From Mycolicibacterium komossense (GTDB lineage: Bacteria; Actinomycetota; Actinomycetes; Mycobacteriales; Mycobacteriaceae): 64,000 nucleotides of DNA. Under the pieces are notes generated by a model. The model had not been told where the DNA came from. It was given only the letters and a program-made list of their open reading frames with translations, and ran no database searches. A program made the position numbers and the translations under genes. The DNA is taken from the NCBI RefSeq assembly GCF_025822605.1, contig NZ_JACKTY010000049.1:310001-374000 (forward strand), read 5' to 3'. Below are positions 43,163 through 51,644 of the stretch, one piece after another (positions within the stretch are counted from its first letter, which is position 1; the number at the start of each line of letters is the position of its first letter).

Positions 43163-44266
43163 TCAGGTTCCGAACCGCTGCACCAGCGCGCGGCGGTCCA
43201 GCTTGCCGATCCCACGGCGGGGGAGTTCGTCGAGAATATGGAGCTCGCGGGGGGCGGCCGTGCGATCGAATGAGGCGCCGACGTGTTCGCGAAGTTCTGC
43301 CAGCGTCGGTGCCTGCGCGCCCGGTGCGACGGTGATCGCGGCGACCACCCGCTGGCCCAGCCGGTCATCGGGCAGGCCGAAGATCGCGCAGTCCGCGATC
43401 GCGGGGTGGGCGGCCAGCACGGCCTCCACAGGTTGGGGCAGCACGGTCAGGCCACCGGTACTGATCGCCTCGTCGATCCGGCCGAGCACCCGCAACGCAC
43501 CCGAATCATCAAGGGCACCAGCATCATCGGTGCGGAACCAGCCTGCTTCGGCGAATGGATCCGGATCTGTCCGATTGCGATACCCCTTCGCCAGGGTGGT
43601 CCCGCCGAGGACGATCCGGCCGTCGGCCTCGATCCGTACCTCGACACCGTCGAGCGGTGATCCGTCGTAGACGCATCCGCCCGCGGTCTCGCTCATCCCG
43701 TAGGTGCGGACGACCGTAATGCCGGCAGCGGCAGCACCTTCCAGGATCGGCAGGGGAGCGGGACCGCCACCGAGCAGGATGGCGTCGAGCTCGGCCAGCG
43801 CCGCGGTGGCGGCGGGATCGGCGAGCGCCTTGGCGACCTGGGCGGCCACCAGTGAGGCGTAGCGACGCCCTGATCCCATCGCGTTGACGGCGGCCGGCAG
43901 TGTGTCGACGCTGAATCCGGCCGAGACGTCGAGCTCGACGGGGACGGTCCCGGCCAGTACGCTGCGGATCAACACCTGTACTCCCGCAACGTGATACGCG
44001 GGCAGGGCCAACAGCCAGGTTCCCGGTCCGCCCAGGCGGTCGTGAGTGGCCGAGGCGCTTGCGATCAGGGCGGCCGCGGTGAGCATGGCGCCCTTGGGTG
44101 TTCCGGTCGTCCCCGACGTCGACACGACCAGCGCGACGTCGTCGTCGATCTCCTCGCCGGCCCGCAAAGCAGTTGTCAGCAGGTCGGATTGACGGGGGTC
44201 GGCCCCCGGCACCGGAAGCACCGCGGCCGCACGTCCGTTCAATGCGCCGTCCAGCGCGGCGAGCAT
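43163..44266 (-). CDS. menE: o-Succinylbenzoate-CoA ligase
   Basis: 367-aa acyl-adenylating enzyme of menaquinone synthesis. AMP-binding P-loop STSGTTGTPKGAML, motif TYGMSETAGG, the AMP pocket GWFRTDDAG and the C-terminal catalytic Lys in PRRGIGKLDRRALV. It starts near residue 80 of typical MenE (about 450 aa), as in Rv0542c, so the first ~80 residues of the usual N-terminal subdomain are absent. ATG 44266 is the first start; upstream in frame is only non-start codons. Confidence 0.92.
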   Translation of the reverse strand: MLAALDGALNGRAAAVLPVPGADPRQSDLLTTALRAGEEIDDDVALVVSTSGTTGTPKGAMLTAAALIASASATHDRLGGPGTWLLALPAYHVAGVQVLIRSVLAGTVPVELDVSAGFSVDTLPAAVNAMGSGRRYASLVAAQVAKALADPAATAALAELDAILLGGGPAPLPILEGAAAAGITVVRTYGMSETAGGCVYDGSPLDGVEVRIEADGRIVLGGTTLAKGYRNRTDPDPFAEAGWFRTDDAGALDDSGALRVLGRIDEAISTGGLTVLPQPVEAVLAAHPAIADCAIFGLPDDRLGQRVVAAITVAPGAQAPTLAELREHVGASFDRTAAPRELHILDELPRRGIGKLDRRALVQRFGT

Positions 44267-44313
44267 GGACAGCGCCGACGGGCCCGGCGGGACGACGAGC
44301 GCGCGCAGAGCGG

Positions 44314-44634
44314 TTATGTCCTGTCCCCGGTGTCGTCGATGGACTCGTCATCGCGGGGGTCGTCCAGCGGCCAACCGTTGGCCGCCAGATGCGCGCGCAC
44401 CCGCTCGATGTCGTCCGGGGTGGGCAGTTCATCGGTCAGCTGCGTGATCAGCACACCGATGTCGACGTCCTCGATCTCGTGCCGAAAGATCAACTCCTCC
44501 ACCACGAGTTCGATCTCGTCGTTGCTGAGTCGCCGCGATAGCAGGGCGAACAGTGGCACGCGGTCGGGACCGGGCACGCCCTCGGGATAGCCGGCGGTGA
44601 CCCACGAGACGATCTTGCTGATGAATCCGTTCAT
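44314..44634 (-). CDS. DUF3349 protein (Rv0543c-like)
   Basis: 106-aa small helical protein of DUF3349, defined by GYPEGVPGPDRVPLFALLSRRLSNDEIELVVEEL and ending ANGWPLDDPRD. ATG at 44634 is preferred; a longer frame upstream (to 44889) has no ribosome site and overlaps the pitA promoter. It lies 47 bases upstream of menE on the same strand. A paralogue is at 46473. No function known. Confidence 0.85.
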   Translation of the reverse strand: MNGFISKIVSWVTAGYPEGVPGPDRVPLFALLSRRLSNDEIELVVEELIFRHEIEDVDIGVLITQLTDELPTPDDIERVRAHLAANGWPLDDPRDDESIDDTGDRT

Positions 44635-44778
44635 GCAGCGCCAACCTCTCTCCATGTCCGCTTCGGCGGCTGCCGAGACCGTGTCGATGGTAGTGCCGGT
44701 CACCCGGCACTGTTGGGGCAGTGTCGCACCGGACACCACCGGATTCCCCGGGTGGCGGCCAACTGCCGGCAGACCAAG

Positions 44779-44829
44779 GGTGAACACTGGGTGAACACCT
44801 CCGCGGAGCGGGCAAAATGCCTGGTGAAC
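44779..44829. promoter_or_regulatory. PHO-box-like GTTCACC array before pitA
   Basis: GGTGAAC (complement GTTCACC) occurs at 44779, 44790 and 44823: spacings 11 and 33 bases, i.e. an 11-base helical phase. Direct 11-base-spaced GTTCACC units are the PhoP (PHO box) site of Streptomyces; mycobacterial RegX3 is the equivalent. It lies 63-113 bases before pitA and 145-195 before the DUF3349-menE operon, which it faces by orientation. Confidence 0.6.
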
Positions 44830-44891
44830 ACCACTATTTCGAGGCGGCGCAACTTTCCAAATTGACAGCCGTACCCCCAGAATTAGCACCC

Positions 44892-46136
44892 ATGAGCGCA
44901 GAGATGATCATCCTGGTGCTGTTGATAGGCACAGCACTGGCATTCGACTTCACCAACGGATTCCACGACACCGGTAATGCGATGGCGACGTCGATCGCCA
45001 CCGGCGCCCTGAAGCCCAAAGTTGCCGTGCTGCTGGCGGGCGTCCTCAACCTGGTGGGTGCCTTCCTCTCGGTCGAGGTGGCGATCACGGTGACCACTTC
45101 GGTGCTGAAGGTGCAGGATGCCAAGACCGGGCATCTGCTCTCGGGTATCGATGCCTCGATGGGCCTGACGATCATCTTCTCGGGCCTGATCGGCGGCATC
45201 CTGTGGAACCTGCTGACCTGGCTGTTCGGCATCCCGTCCAGCTCGTCGCATGCGCTCTTCGGCGGACTGATCGGTGCCGGCCTGGCCGCTCTGGGGTTGT
45301 CCGGGGTCAATTGGCCCGGCGTCTTCTCGAAGGTGATCCTGCCCGCGCTCGCCGCTCCCTTCATTGCCGGCCTGGTCGCTGCCTGTGGCACCTGGCTGGT
45401 CTACCGGCTCACCCGCAACGTGGTGAAGAAGCGTCGTGAAGACGGCTTCCGCTGGGGCCAGATCGCGACCGCCTCGCTCGTCGCGCTGTCACACGGCACC
45501 AACGACGCTCAGAAGACGATGGGTGTCATCGCTCTCGCACTCATCACGACGGGCCACCTCACCGGCGATGTGAAGAAAGACGGCCTGCCGTTCTGGATCA
45601 TCTTCAGCTGTGCGCTGGCGATCGGCCTGGGCACCTACATCGGTGGCTGGCGTGTCATCCGCACCCTGGGCAAGGGCCTCGTCGAGATCGAGTCTCCGCA
45701 GGGCCTTGCGGCGGAAGCATCCTCGGCCGCGATCATCCTCAGCTCCAGCGCCGCCGGAATGGCGCTGTCCACCACGCACGTCGCCACCGGCTCGATCCTG
45801 GGCAGCGGCGTCGGTAAGCCCGGCGCCGAGGTGCGCTGGGCCGTCGCGGGCCGGATGGCAGTCGCCTGGCTGATCACCTTGCCTTCGGCTGCTCTGGTTG
45901 GCGCGCTGTCCTACTGGTTGTCGGCGGCGCTCAAGTCCGCGACCGGTTCGCAGCTGGTCGGCGACGGTGTCATCTTCGTCCTCCTGGTCGGGCTGTCCGG
46001 GTACATGTACTGGCGCGCCCAGAAGCAGAAGGTCGACAGCAGCAACGTCAACGCCGATTGGGATTCGTCCACCAACTCGGTGGTCCCGGCCGACGAGCGC
46101 AAGGCCAAGAGCATCACGCCCACGGCATCGGTCTGA
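44892..46136 (+). CDS. pitA: Low-affinity phosphate transporter PitA
   Basis: 414-aa Pit-family permease that moves metal-phosphate with protons. Ten or so hydrophobic helices; the two inverted signatures DFTNGFHDTGNAMATSIATG and SHGTNDAQKTMG contain the conserved Asn/Asp. ATG at 44892 (MSAEMIIL) is chosen over 44817. Upstream GTTCACC repeats suggest Pho control. Followed by small Rv0544c- and Rv0543c-like genes on the same strand. Confidence 0.95.
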   Translation: MSAEMIILVLLIGTALAFDFTNGFHDTGNAMATSIATGALKPKVAVLLAGVLNLVGAFLSVEVAITVTTSVLKVQDAKTGHLLSGIDASMGLTIIFSGLIGGILWNLLTWLFGIPSSSSHALFGGLIGAGLAALGLSGVNWPGVFSKVILPALAAPFIAGLVAACGTWLVYRLTRNVVKKRREDGFRWGQIATASLVALSHGTNDAQKTMGVIALALITTGHLTGDVKKDGLPFWIIFSCALAIGLGTYIGGWRVIRTLGKGLVEIESPQGLAAEASSAAIILSSSAAGMALSTTHVATGSILGSGVGKPGAEVRWAVAGRMAVAWLITLPSAALVGALSYWLSAALKSATGSQLVGDGVIFVLLVGLSGYMYWRAQKQKVDSSNVNADWDSSTNSVVPADERKAKSITPTASV

Positions 46137-46178
46137 TCCGGTCGCTCCTCGCATACCTGCTGACAAAAGGACATTCTG

Positions 46179-46457
46179 ATGACGTATCTGGAAGCCATTC
46201 TCAAGGTCTTGGTCGTTGGGCTCGTGCTCGGCGCCGGCCTGCCCGCCGTCTTCGCGATCGGCCTGGCCGCCTTCTCGGCGGGTGCGGGCGGCGCCGACGG
46301 CGAAGGTGCGACCGTGGCGCCGAACCCGGCGCTGAAGTTCCTCGGGCTCTTGCTGTTCACCCTTGTTGCCGCCGTGATCGTGATCGCCATTCTCTACATC
46401 ACCAAGGGCACCATCAAGCACCACTTCGGTTTCAACCCCGTCCCCTTCCTCCCGTAG
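46179..46457 (+). CDS. Small two-TM protein (Rv0544c-like)
   Basis: 92 aa, two hydrophobic segments (residues 5-32 and 53-72) joined by a Gly/Ala-rich loop; ends with a basic tail. Lies 42 bases after pitA with AAAAGGAC before the ATG, matching the pitA-Rv0544c-Rv0543c operon of M. tuberculosis. Function unknown. Confidence 0.8.
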   Translation: MTYLEAILKVLVVGLVLGAGLPAVFAIGLAAFSAGAGGADGEGATVAPNPALKFLGLLLFTLVAAVIVIAILYITKGTIKHHFGFNPVPFLP

Positions 46458-46472
46458 AGAAACGGCCATCAC

Positions 46473-46796
46473 ATGACGGAGCATCCGAACACCGAGCACT
46501 CGAACAGGATGGACAACGTTCTGGGCTGGCTGCACGAGGGCTACCCCGAAGGCGTACCGCCGAAGGATTACTTCGCTCTGCTGGCGCTGCTCAAGCGGTC
46601 GCTGACCGAGGACGAGATCATCCAGGCGGCGCAGTCCATCCTCAAAGCGGGCGATGGGGAAACCGCGGTCACCGCTCAGGAGATCCACGCGGCGATCCAC
46701 CAGGTCATCGAAAAGGAACCGAATCCCGAAGAGGTCCAACAGGTTGCGGCACGGCTGGCGTCGGTCGGCTGGCCGTTGGATGCCGGGGTTCGCTGA
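46473..46796 (+). CDS. DUF3349 protein, paralogue of the 44314 gene
   Basis: 107 aa. Shares GYPEGVP...FALLALLKRSLTEDEI and ending ASVGWPLD with the DUF3349 protein near menE. Lies 15 bases after the membrane gene. In M. tuberculosis only one copy (Rv0543c) follows pitA; here a second copy sits across the divergent promoter. Confidence 0.85.
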   Translation: MTEHPNTEHSNRMDNVLGWLHEGYPEGVPPKDYFALLALLKRSLTEDEIIQAAQSILKAGDGETAVTAQEIHAAIHQVIEKEPNPEEVQQVAARLASVGWPLDAGVR

Positions 46797-46810
46797 AATC
46801 GGGCCCTAGC

Positions 46811-47182
46811 TCAGTCGCGAGTATCCCGGCGAAGCGGATGGTCGCCGGGGATTTCGACAAAAATCAATACGACACCGTCGGGGTCTGTCACGTGCAATTC
46901 GTGCAGGCCCCACGGTTCTTTTTGGGCGCCTCTGGTGATGGCGACGCCACGTCCTTCCAGTTCAGACTGCGTGCCGTAGACGTCGCGGACCTGTAGCCAC
47001 AGCGATCCGCCTGCCTGTGCCTCGCCGTGCGAGGTCAATTCGATCAGCGACTGGCCCGCGTAGAAGACGGTGCCCCCGGTGTATTCCCGAGCGATGGCCA
47101 GTCCGATCTGGTCGCGATAGAAAGTCAGCGAACGCCCGTAGTCGGCCGGCCGGAGCAGCACGCGACTGGCCAGAATCTCCAT
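46811..47182 (-). CDS. Glyoxalase/VOC-superfamily protein (Rv0546c-like)
   Basis: 123 aa, one VOC module pair. Start ILASRVLLRPADYGRSLTFYRDQIGLAIA, metal/active strand LHELHVTDPDGVVLIFVE. Possible metal ligands: His in SHGEAQ, Glu in FVEIP. The substrate and metal dependence cannot be told. ATG 47182. Confidence 0.85.
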   Translation of the reverse strand: MEILASRVLLRPADYGRSLTFYRDQIGLAIAREYTGGTVFYAGQSLIELTSHGEAQAGGSLWLQVRDVYGTQSELEGRGVAITRGAQKEPWGLHELHVTDPDGVVLIFVEIPGDHPLRRDTRD

Positions 47183-47272
47183 CTGCTGTGTGTATCACTG
47201 TTGGCGCCCAAACCCACAAACCTGTGCGAAAGTGTGAGTGAATTGCACTATTTCGTTGATCCCGGCGCTTCG

Positions 47273-48130
47273 TCAGTGGTTCGGCTGGATGCTCTGGCGT
47301 TTCATGATGCCGTTGAGCCAACCGGGCGCGACGACGTCGAGCGCGCGGGCGCTGACGGCGATGCGCGGGGCGATCCGGACCGGTCGGGTGCGGGCCGCCG
47401 TCACCATCCATTCACCCGCTTCGGCCGGACTCAGCGCGGGCATGCCGTCATACGCTTTTGTCGGGGCGATCATCGGCGTGGCGACCAGCGGGTAGTACAG
47501 CGTCGTCGAATGCACCCCGTAGCGCGCCCACTCGGTCTCGATGACGCGGCTGAAGGCCGACAGCGCGGCCTTGGACGAGTTGTACGCGGCGAACAGCGGG
47601 GTGGCCTCCGTCAGCACGCCCCAGGTCGCGACGTTGATGATGTGCCCGTCGCCGCGTTCGATCATGCTGGGCGCGAACCCGCGGATCAGCCGTAGCGGCG
47701 AGTAGTAGTTCAGGGTCATGGTGCGTTCGACGTCGTGCCAGCGGTCCAATGACTCGGCGGCCGGCCTGCGGATCGACCGGCCGGCGTTGTTGATCAGAAT
47801 ATCTATCGCCCCAACGGTTTCCACCAGATTGTCGATGGCGTCCAGGTCGGCGAGGTCGCACGGGATCGCCTCGGCAGTGCCACCCGCTGCGCTGATGCGC
47901 TCGACGACGGCGTCCAGCAGATCGGCCCGTCGGGCGACGGCGATCACCGTCGCGCCGGCTGCCGCCAGCTGTTCTGCGCCGGCTTCACCGATTCCCGACG
48001 ACGCGCCCGTCACCAGGATCCGCTTGCCGGTCAGGTCGATGTTGGTGCCGGTCGGCAGCGTGAACGGCGGCCGCATCCCGGTCAGCGCGATAGCCTCGGT
48101 CAGCTTCCGGCGCAAAGGGTTTCTACTCAC
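47273..48130 (-). CDS. Short-chain dehydrogenase/reductase (Rv0547c-like)
   Basis: 285 aa. NAD(P) motif GKRILVTGASSGIGEAG and NNAG are present, with Tyr/Lys in YNSSKAALSAF. By eye the residue 13 before the Tyr, normally the catalytic Ser, is Trp (ATW), so activity may be altered. Start ATG 48130. Located between the glyoxalase and menB, as in M. tuberculosis. The substrate is unknown. Confidence 0.85.
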   Translation of the reverse strand: MSRNPLRRKLTEAIALTGMRPPFTLPTGTNIDLTGKRILVTGASSGIGEAGAEQLAAAGATVIAVARRADLLDAVVERISAAGGTAEAIPCDLADLDAIDNLVETVGAIDILINNAGRSIRRPAAESLDRWHDVERTMTLNYYSPLRLIRGFAPSMIERGDGHIINVATWGVLTEATPLFAAYNSSKAALSAFSRVIETEWARYGVHSTTLYYPLVATPMIAPTKAYDGMPALSPAEAGEWMVTAARTRPVRIAPRIAVSARALDVVAPGWLNGIMKRQSIQPNH

Positions 48131-48151
48131 GGCTCAGCAGTCTAAGGCCGT

Positions 48152-48200
48152 GGTTTCGGCGTGCTCGTGACCGCTGGGTGGCGACGGGCACGCCGAAATC
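48152..48200. repeat. 49-bp palindromic repeat, copy 2
   Basis: Perfect inner arms TTTCGGCGTGC (48154-48164) and GCACGCCGAAA (48188-48198). It fills the gap between menB and the SDR gene and pairs with the copy at 42383 (37 of 49 bases, inverted orientation). Confidence 0.85.
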
Positions 48201-48201
48201 G

Positions 48202-49122
48202 CTAGAAGTAGCGGGGGTACGGGCTCCAGTCGGGGTCCCGCTTTTCCAGGAACGCATCACGGCCCTCGACGGCTTCGTCCGTCATATACGCCAACCGGGT
48301 GGCTTCCCCGGCGAACAGCTGCTGGCCAACCAGACCGTCGTCGAGCAGGTTGAACGCATACTTGAGCATCCGCTGCGCCTGCGGGGATTTGCCGTTGATC
48401 ATGCCCGCCCACTCCAGGGCGACCTTCTCCAGATCGGCGTGGTCGACGACCTCGTTGACCGCCCCCATCTGATGCATCTGCTCAGCGGTATACGGCTTGC
48501 CCAAGAAGAAGATCTCGCGGGCGAACTTCTGCCCGACCATCTTGGCCAGATATGCGCTGCCGTAGCCGCCGTCGAAACTGCCCACGTCGGCGTCGGTCTG
48601 CTTGAACCGGGCATGCTCGCGGCTGGCCAGCGTCAGGTCACAGACCACATGCAATGAGTGCCCACCGCCGGCCGCCCACCCGTTGACCAGACAGATCACC
48701 ACTTTGGGCATGAACCGGATCAGCCGCTGCACCTCCAGGATGTGCAGTCGCCCCGCCCTGGCCGGGTCGACGGTCTCCGCCGATTCCCCGGCGGCGTACT
48801 GATACCCCGAGCGGCCTCTGATGCGCTGATCGCCGCCGGAGCAGAACGCCCAGCCGCCGTCTTTGGCCGAGGGCCCGTTGCCGGTCAGCAGGACCACCCC
48901 GACCTGCGGGTCCATCCGGGCGTGATCGAGCACCCGGTAGAGTTCGTCGACGGTGTGCGGTCGAAACGCATTCCGCACCTCGGGCCGGTCGAAGGCCACC
49001 CGCACCGTCGGATGCGGTACCCCGCTCGAATCGACGTGGCGGTGGTAGGTGATATCGGTCAGATCCTCGAACCCCGCCACCGACTGCCAGGCGCTGGGAT
49101 CGAACGGGTTGCTATCGCTCAC
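48202..49122 (-). CDS. menB: 1,4-dihydroxy-2-naphthoyl-CoA synthase
   Basis: 306-aa crotonase-fold enzyme that closes the second ring of menaquinone. Oxyanion-hole and active-site segments WAFCSGGDQRIRGRSGYQ, NGWAAGGGHSLHVVCDL and the MenB-specific TDADVGSFDGGYGSAYLA are visible; the tail RDPDWSPYPRYF is typical. Start ATG 49122. It follows the SDR and palindromic repeat. Confidence 0.96.
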   Translation of the reverse strand: MSDSNPFDPSAWQSVAGFEDLTDITYHRHVDSSGVPHPTVRVAFDRPEVRNAFRPHTVDELYRVLDHARMDPQVGVVLLTGNGPSAKDGGWAFCSGGDQRIRGRSGYQYAAGESAETVDPARAGRLHILEVQRLIRFMPKVVICLVNGWAAGGGHSLHVVCDLTLASREHARFKQTDADVGSFDGGYGSAYLAKMVGQKFAREIFFLGKPYTAEQMHQMGAVNEVVDHADLEKVALEWAGMINGKSPQAQRMLKYAFNLLDDGLVGQQLFAGEATRLAYMTDEAVEGRDAFLEKRDPDWSPYPRYF

Positions 49123-49179
49123 CCGTCGACTCTAGGACGTCGGATCACTGCGGCTGTGCCGCACCGTCGGCGGTTTTCA

Positions 49180-49890
49180 TCAGAGCTCGAAACCGTATTC
49201 CCGGAGTGCGGTGAGCAGGCCGTCGCGCCGTTGCGACGTCGGCAGCGGATCGACCAGGATGAAGTCGCAGCCGACCTGGCGCGCGCCGCCGTCGGCCTCT
49301 TCGCTGTCGCCGACCATGACCGCGTCGCCGGCCGCGACGCCGAGCCGTTCCAGGGCGGCCGTGAAGATCTTGGGGTCGGGTTTGACGGCGCCGACTTCAA
49401 ACGACAGCACGAACTGGTCGACGTAGCGGTCCGCCCCGACGGCCGCGAACGCCGGCCGGACGTCGAAGGCGATATTCGACACCACCGCGGTGCGGACGCC
49501 CTGCTCGGTCAGTCCTTTGAGGCTCGCGACGGTATCTGGATAGGGCGTCCAGCTCGCCGGGGTGATGACCCGCTGGTACAGCGACTCGGCGTGGTGGTCG
49601 GCCACCCCGGATTCGCGCAATACGTGCAGGTAGGCCTCCCGGTGCAGGTGCGGAGCCAGGTCGCGGTTGACCCAGGCGTGGTACTCCGCGGGGCCCATCT
49701 CCACAGAGCGACCGGTCGGTGCGGTGAGTCGACGCATCAGCTCGGCCTGCAGATGACCGTCTACCTGCTGATCGTCGCCCGCCATGCCGTCGAACCAGCT
49801 GTCGTCCTCCTCGAGTCGGAACAGAGTGCCCGAGAAATCGAAGAGAGCGGCTGCCCGGGGCGCTCGGCGGGGCGTCTGAGTCGCTTGCAC
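49180..49890 (-). CDS. HAD-superfamily hydrolase
   Basis: 236 aa. Nucleophile motif ALFDFSGTLFRLEEDD near residue 16, the Ser/Thr motif VVSNIAFD, Lys in VKPDPKIF, and the C-terminal VMVGDSEEADGGA: an intact HAD phosphatase with a cap domain. GTG start at 49890; the ribosome site is weak and the mRNA may be leaderless. Divergent from the GT2 gene. Substrate unknown; small phosphomonoester likely. Confidence 0.82.
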   Translation of the reverse strand: MQATQTPRRAPRAAALFDFSGTLFRLEEDDSWFDGMAGDDQQVDGHLQAELMRRLTAPTGRSVEMGPAEYHAWVNRDLAPHLHREAYLHVLRESGVADHHAESLYQRVITPASWTPYPDTVASLKGLTEQGVRTAVVSNIAFDVRPAFAAVGADRYVDQFVLSFEVGAVKPDPKIFTAALERLGVAAGDAVMVGDSEEADGGARQVGCDFILVDPLPTSQRRDGLLTALREYGFEL

Positions 49891-49962
49891 CCCTTGATCG
49901 TGCCATGCTGCCAACTTTGCTCGGCATGGATTGAAATCGCGGAAAACGGCTATCCACCTGGC

Positions 49963-50706
49963 GTGCCAGACCCTGCCTCGGTTGCAACCGGCTTTCATCA
50001 GGCTGCCGTTGTCGTCCCTGCCCACGATGAGGCCAGAAACCTGCCTCGGACTCTGCGCGCGGTCCTCACAGCGGCCGTCGGCGCGCCTGTGCCGGTCGCC
50101 GTGGTGGTCGTGCTCGACAGCTGTTCGGACAGCAGCACCCGGCTGGCCGGCCGCTATGGGCCGGACGTGCATTTCGTGACCGTCGAGGCGGGCAATGTCG
50201 GCGCGGCCCGCGCCGCCGGATTCTGCTTTGCCCGTTCGTTGTGGGGGGAGTCGCAGGACGCCACCACCTGGTACGCGACGACGGACGCGGACAGCAAGGT
50301 GGATCCGGATTGGTTGCTGCGTCAGATGAGCGCCGACGCCGACATGGTGTTGGGCGTGGTGCGGGTCAGTGACTGGCGCACACTCTCCCCGGCAGCGATC
50401 CGGCGCTATCTGAAGGCGTATCACGCCGACGTTTCCGCGGGCCGCCACAACCACATCCACGGCGCCAACATGGGTTTCCGTGCCGATGTCTACTGGGCCG
50501 TGGGCGGGTTCCGGGCGTTGTCGACCGGCGAGGATGTCGAACTGGTGGACCGGTTCGAGGCGGCCGGCTATCGCACTCACTGGGATGCCGGACTCTCGGT
50601 GACCACGTCCGCGCGTGCCAAAGGGCGCGCGCCCGGTGGGTTCGCGCAGCACCTCCGTGGCCTGTCGGAATCCGTGAAGCCCTCTGTGGCAGAAGATTTG
50701 GTATGA
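49963..50706 (+). CDS. Family 2 glycosyltransferase, NodS-operon
   Basis: 247 aa. GT-A motif VVVPAHDEARNLPRTLRAVL, metal motif ATTDADSKVDPDW (DxD), and the acceptor/base region GANMGFRADVYWAVGGFRALSTGEDVELVDRF. Probable inverting polysaccharide or glycolipid synthase with a short membrane-free fold. GTG at 49963 follows the divergent HAD promoter; the next gene starts 4 bases inside the stop. First of a four-gene coupled operon. Confidence 0.85.
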   Translation: MPDPASVATGFHQAAVVVPAHDEARNLPRTLRAVLTAAVGAPVPVAVVVVLDSCSDSSTRLAGRYGPDVHFVTVEAGNVGAARAAGFCFARSLWGESQDATTWYATTDADSKVDPDWLLRQMSADADMVLGVVRVSDWRTLSPAAIRRYLKAYHADVSAGRHNHIHGANMGFRADVYWAVGGFRALSTGEDVELVDRFEAAGYRTHWDAGLSVTTSARAKGRAPGGFAQHLRGLSESVKPSVAEDLV

Positions 50707-51644
50707 CAGCCGGTTTGGTTCGGCAGTGGTTGGAATCCGGCCGGCTTGACCTTCCGCTGCCCGCCGCCGGGCAGACCGTCGAGCGCTGGCAGCGGTTGGC
50801 CGACCTGACCGAGAGCGATATCGTCGCGGGCCGACTGGCCGAAGCGCACGCTGACGCCGTCGCGATCCTGGCCGAGCTCGGTGGGCCGGCCCCGCGTGCC
50901 GGCGAGCTGTGGGCGGTGTGGGCCGCCGAAGCCCCCGATGCCGTGCTCACTGCCTCGACGCGCGGGGAAGCTGTGGCTCTCAGCGGCACCAAGGCGTGGT
51001 GTTCCGGTGCCGGCTTGTGTACCAACGCACTGGTGACAGCGCGGTTGGAGGACGGTAAGCGTGGACTGTTCGCCGTCCGGACCGCCGACCCGGCGGTGCG
51101 GGCTTTGCCGAGCACCTGGTGGAACGCTGGGATGGCCGGAAGCGATACGCGCTCAGTGCAATTCACCAGTGCTGCGGCGGTGCCGGTCGGCGATCCCGGT
51201 GACTATCTGAACCGGCCCGGTTTCTGGCACGGTGCCATCGGAGTCGCCGCCTGCTGGCTCGGGGGTGCCAGAGCGGTGGCCGCGCCGCTGTATCTGCGAG
51301 CGGGGCGTGAATCCGCCGATGCACACACACTCGCGCACCTCGGTGCGGTGGACGCTGCCCTCGCTGCGGCCGCCGCGACACTGGTGGTGTCCGCCTCGCG
51401 GATCGACCTCGATCCGTTCAACCAGTCCGGTGACGCGGAACTGGTCGCTCGGCGCGCCCGTGCGGTCGTCGAGAGCGCGGTCGACGAGGCGATCACCAGG
51501 ACTGGTCGCGCGTTGGGGCCCGGACCGCTGGTCCAGGATGCCCCGCACGCTCGCCGAGTCGCCGATCTGACGGTCTATATCCGGCAGAGCCATGCCGAGC
51601 GGGACCTGGAAGCTCTTGGGCGCCTGGCAGGTTCGCGCCCGTGA
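50703..51644 (+). CDS. Short acyl-CoA-dehydrogenase-like protein
   Basis: 313 aa. The middle strand motif GTKAWCSGAGLCTNALVTA and VRALPSTWWNAGMAGSDTRSVQF correspond to the FAD-binding beta domain of acyl-CoA dehydrogenases, and the rest is helical. It is short (family usually 380-400 aa), the N-terminal helical part is reduced, and a catalytic Glu is not evident. ATG overlaps the GT2 stop, and its stop overlaps the PIG-L gene. Confidence 0.7.
   Translation: MTAGLVRQWLESGRLDLPLPAAGQTVERWQRLADLTESDIVAGRLAEAHADAVAILAELGGPAPRAGELWAVWAAEAPDAVLTASTRGEAVALSGTKAWCSGAGLCTNALVTARLEDGKRGLFAVRTADPAVRALPSTWWNAGMAGSDTRSVQFTSAAAVPVGDPGDYLNRPGFWHGAIGVAACWLGGARAVAAPLYLRAGRESADAHTLAHLGAVDAALAAAAATLVVSASRIDLDPFNQSGDAELVARRARAVVESAVDEAITRTGRALGPGPLVQDAPHARRVADLTVYIRQSHAERDLEALGRLAGSRP

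Noticed and set aside
48658..49962. Long N-terminal extension of the GT2 frame
   Set aside because: It runs antisense through menB and the HAD gene; the GT-A fold begins at about 49963.
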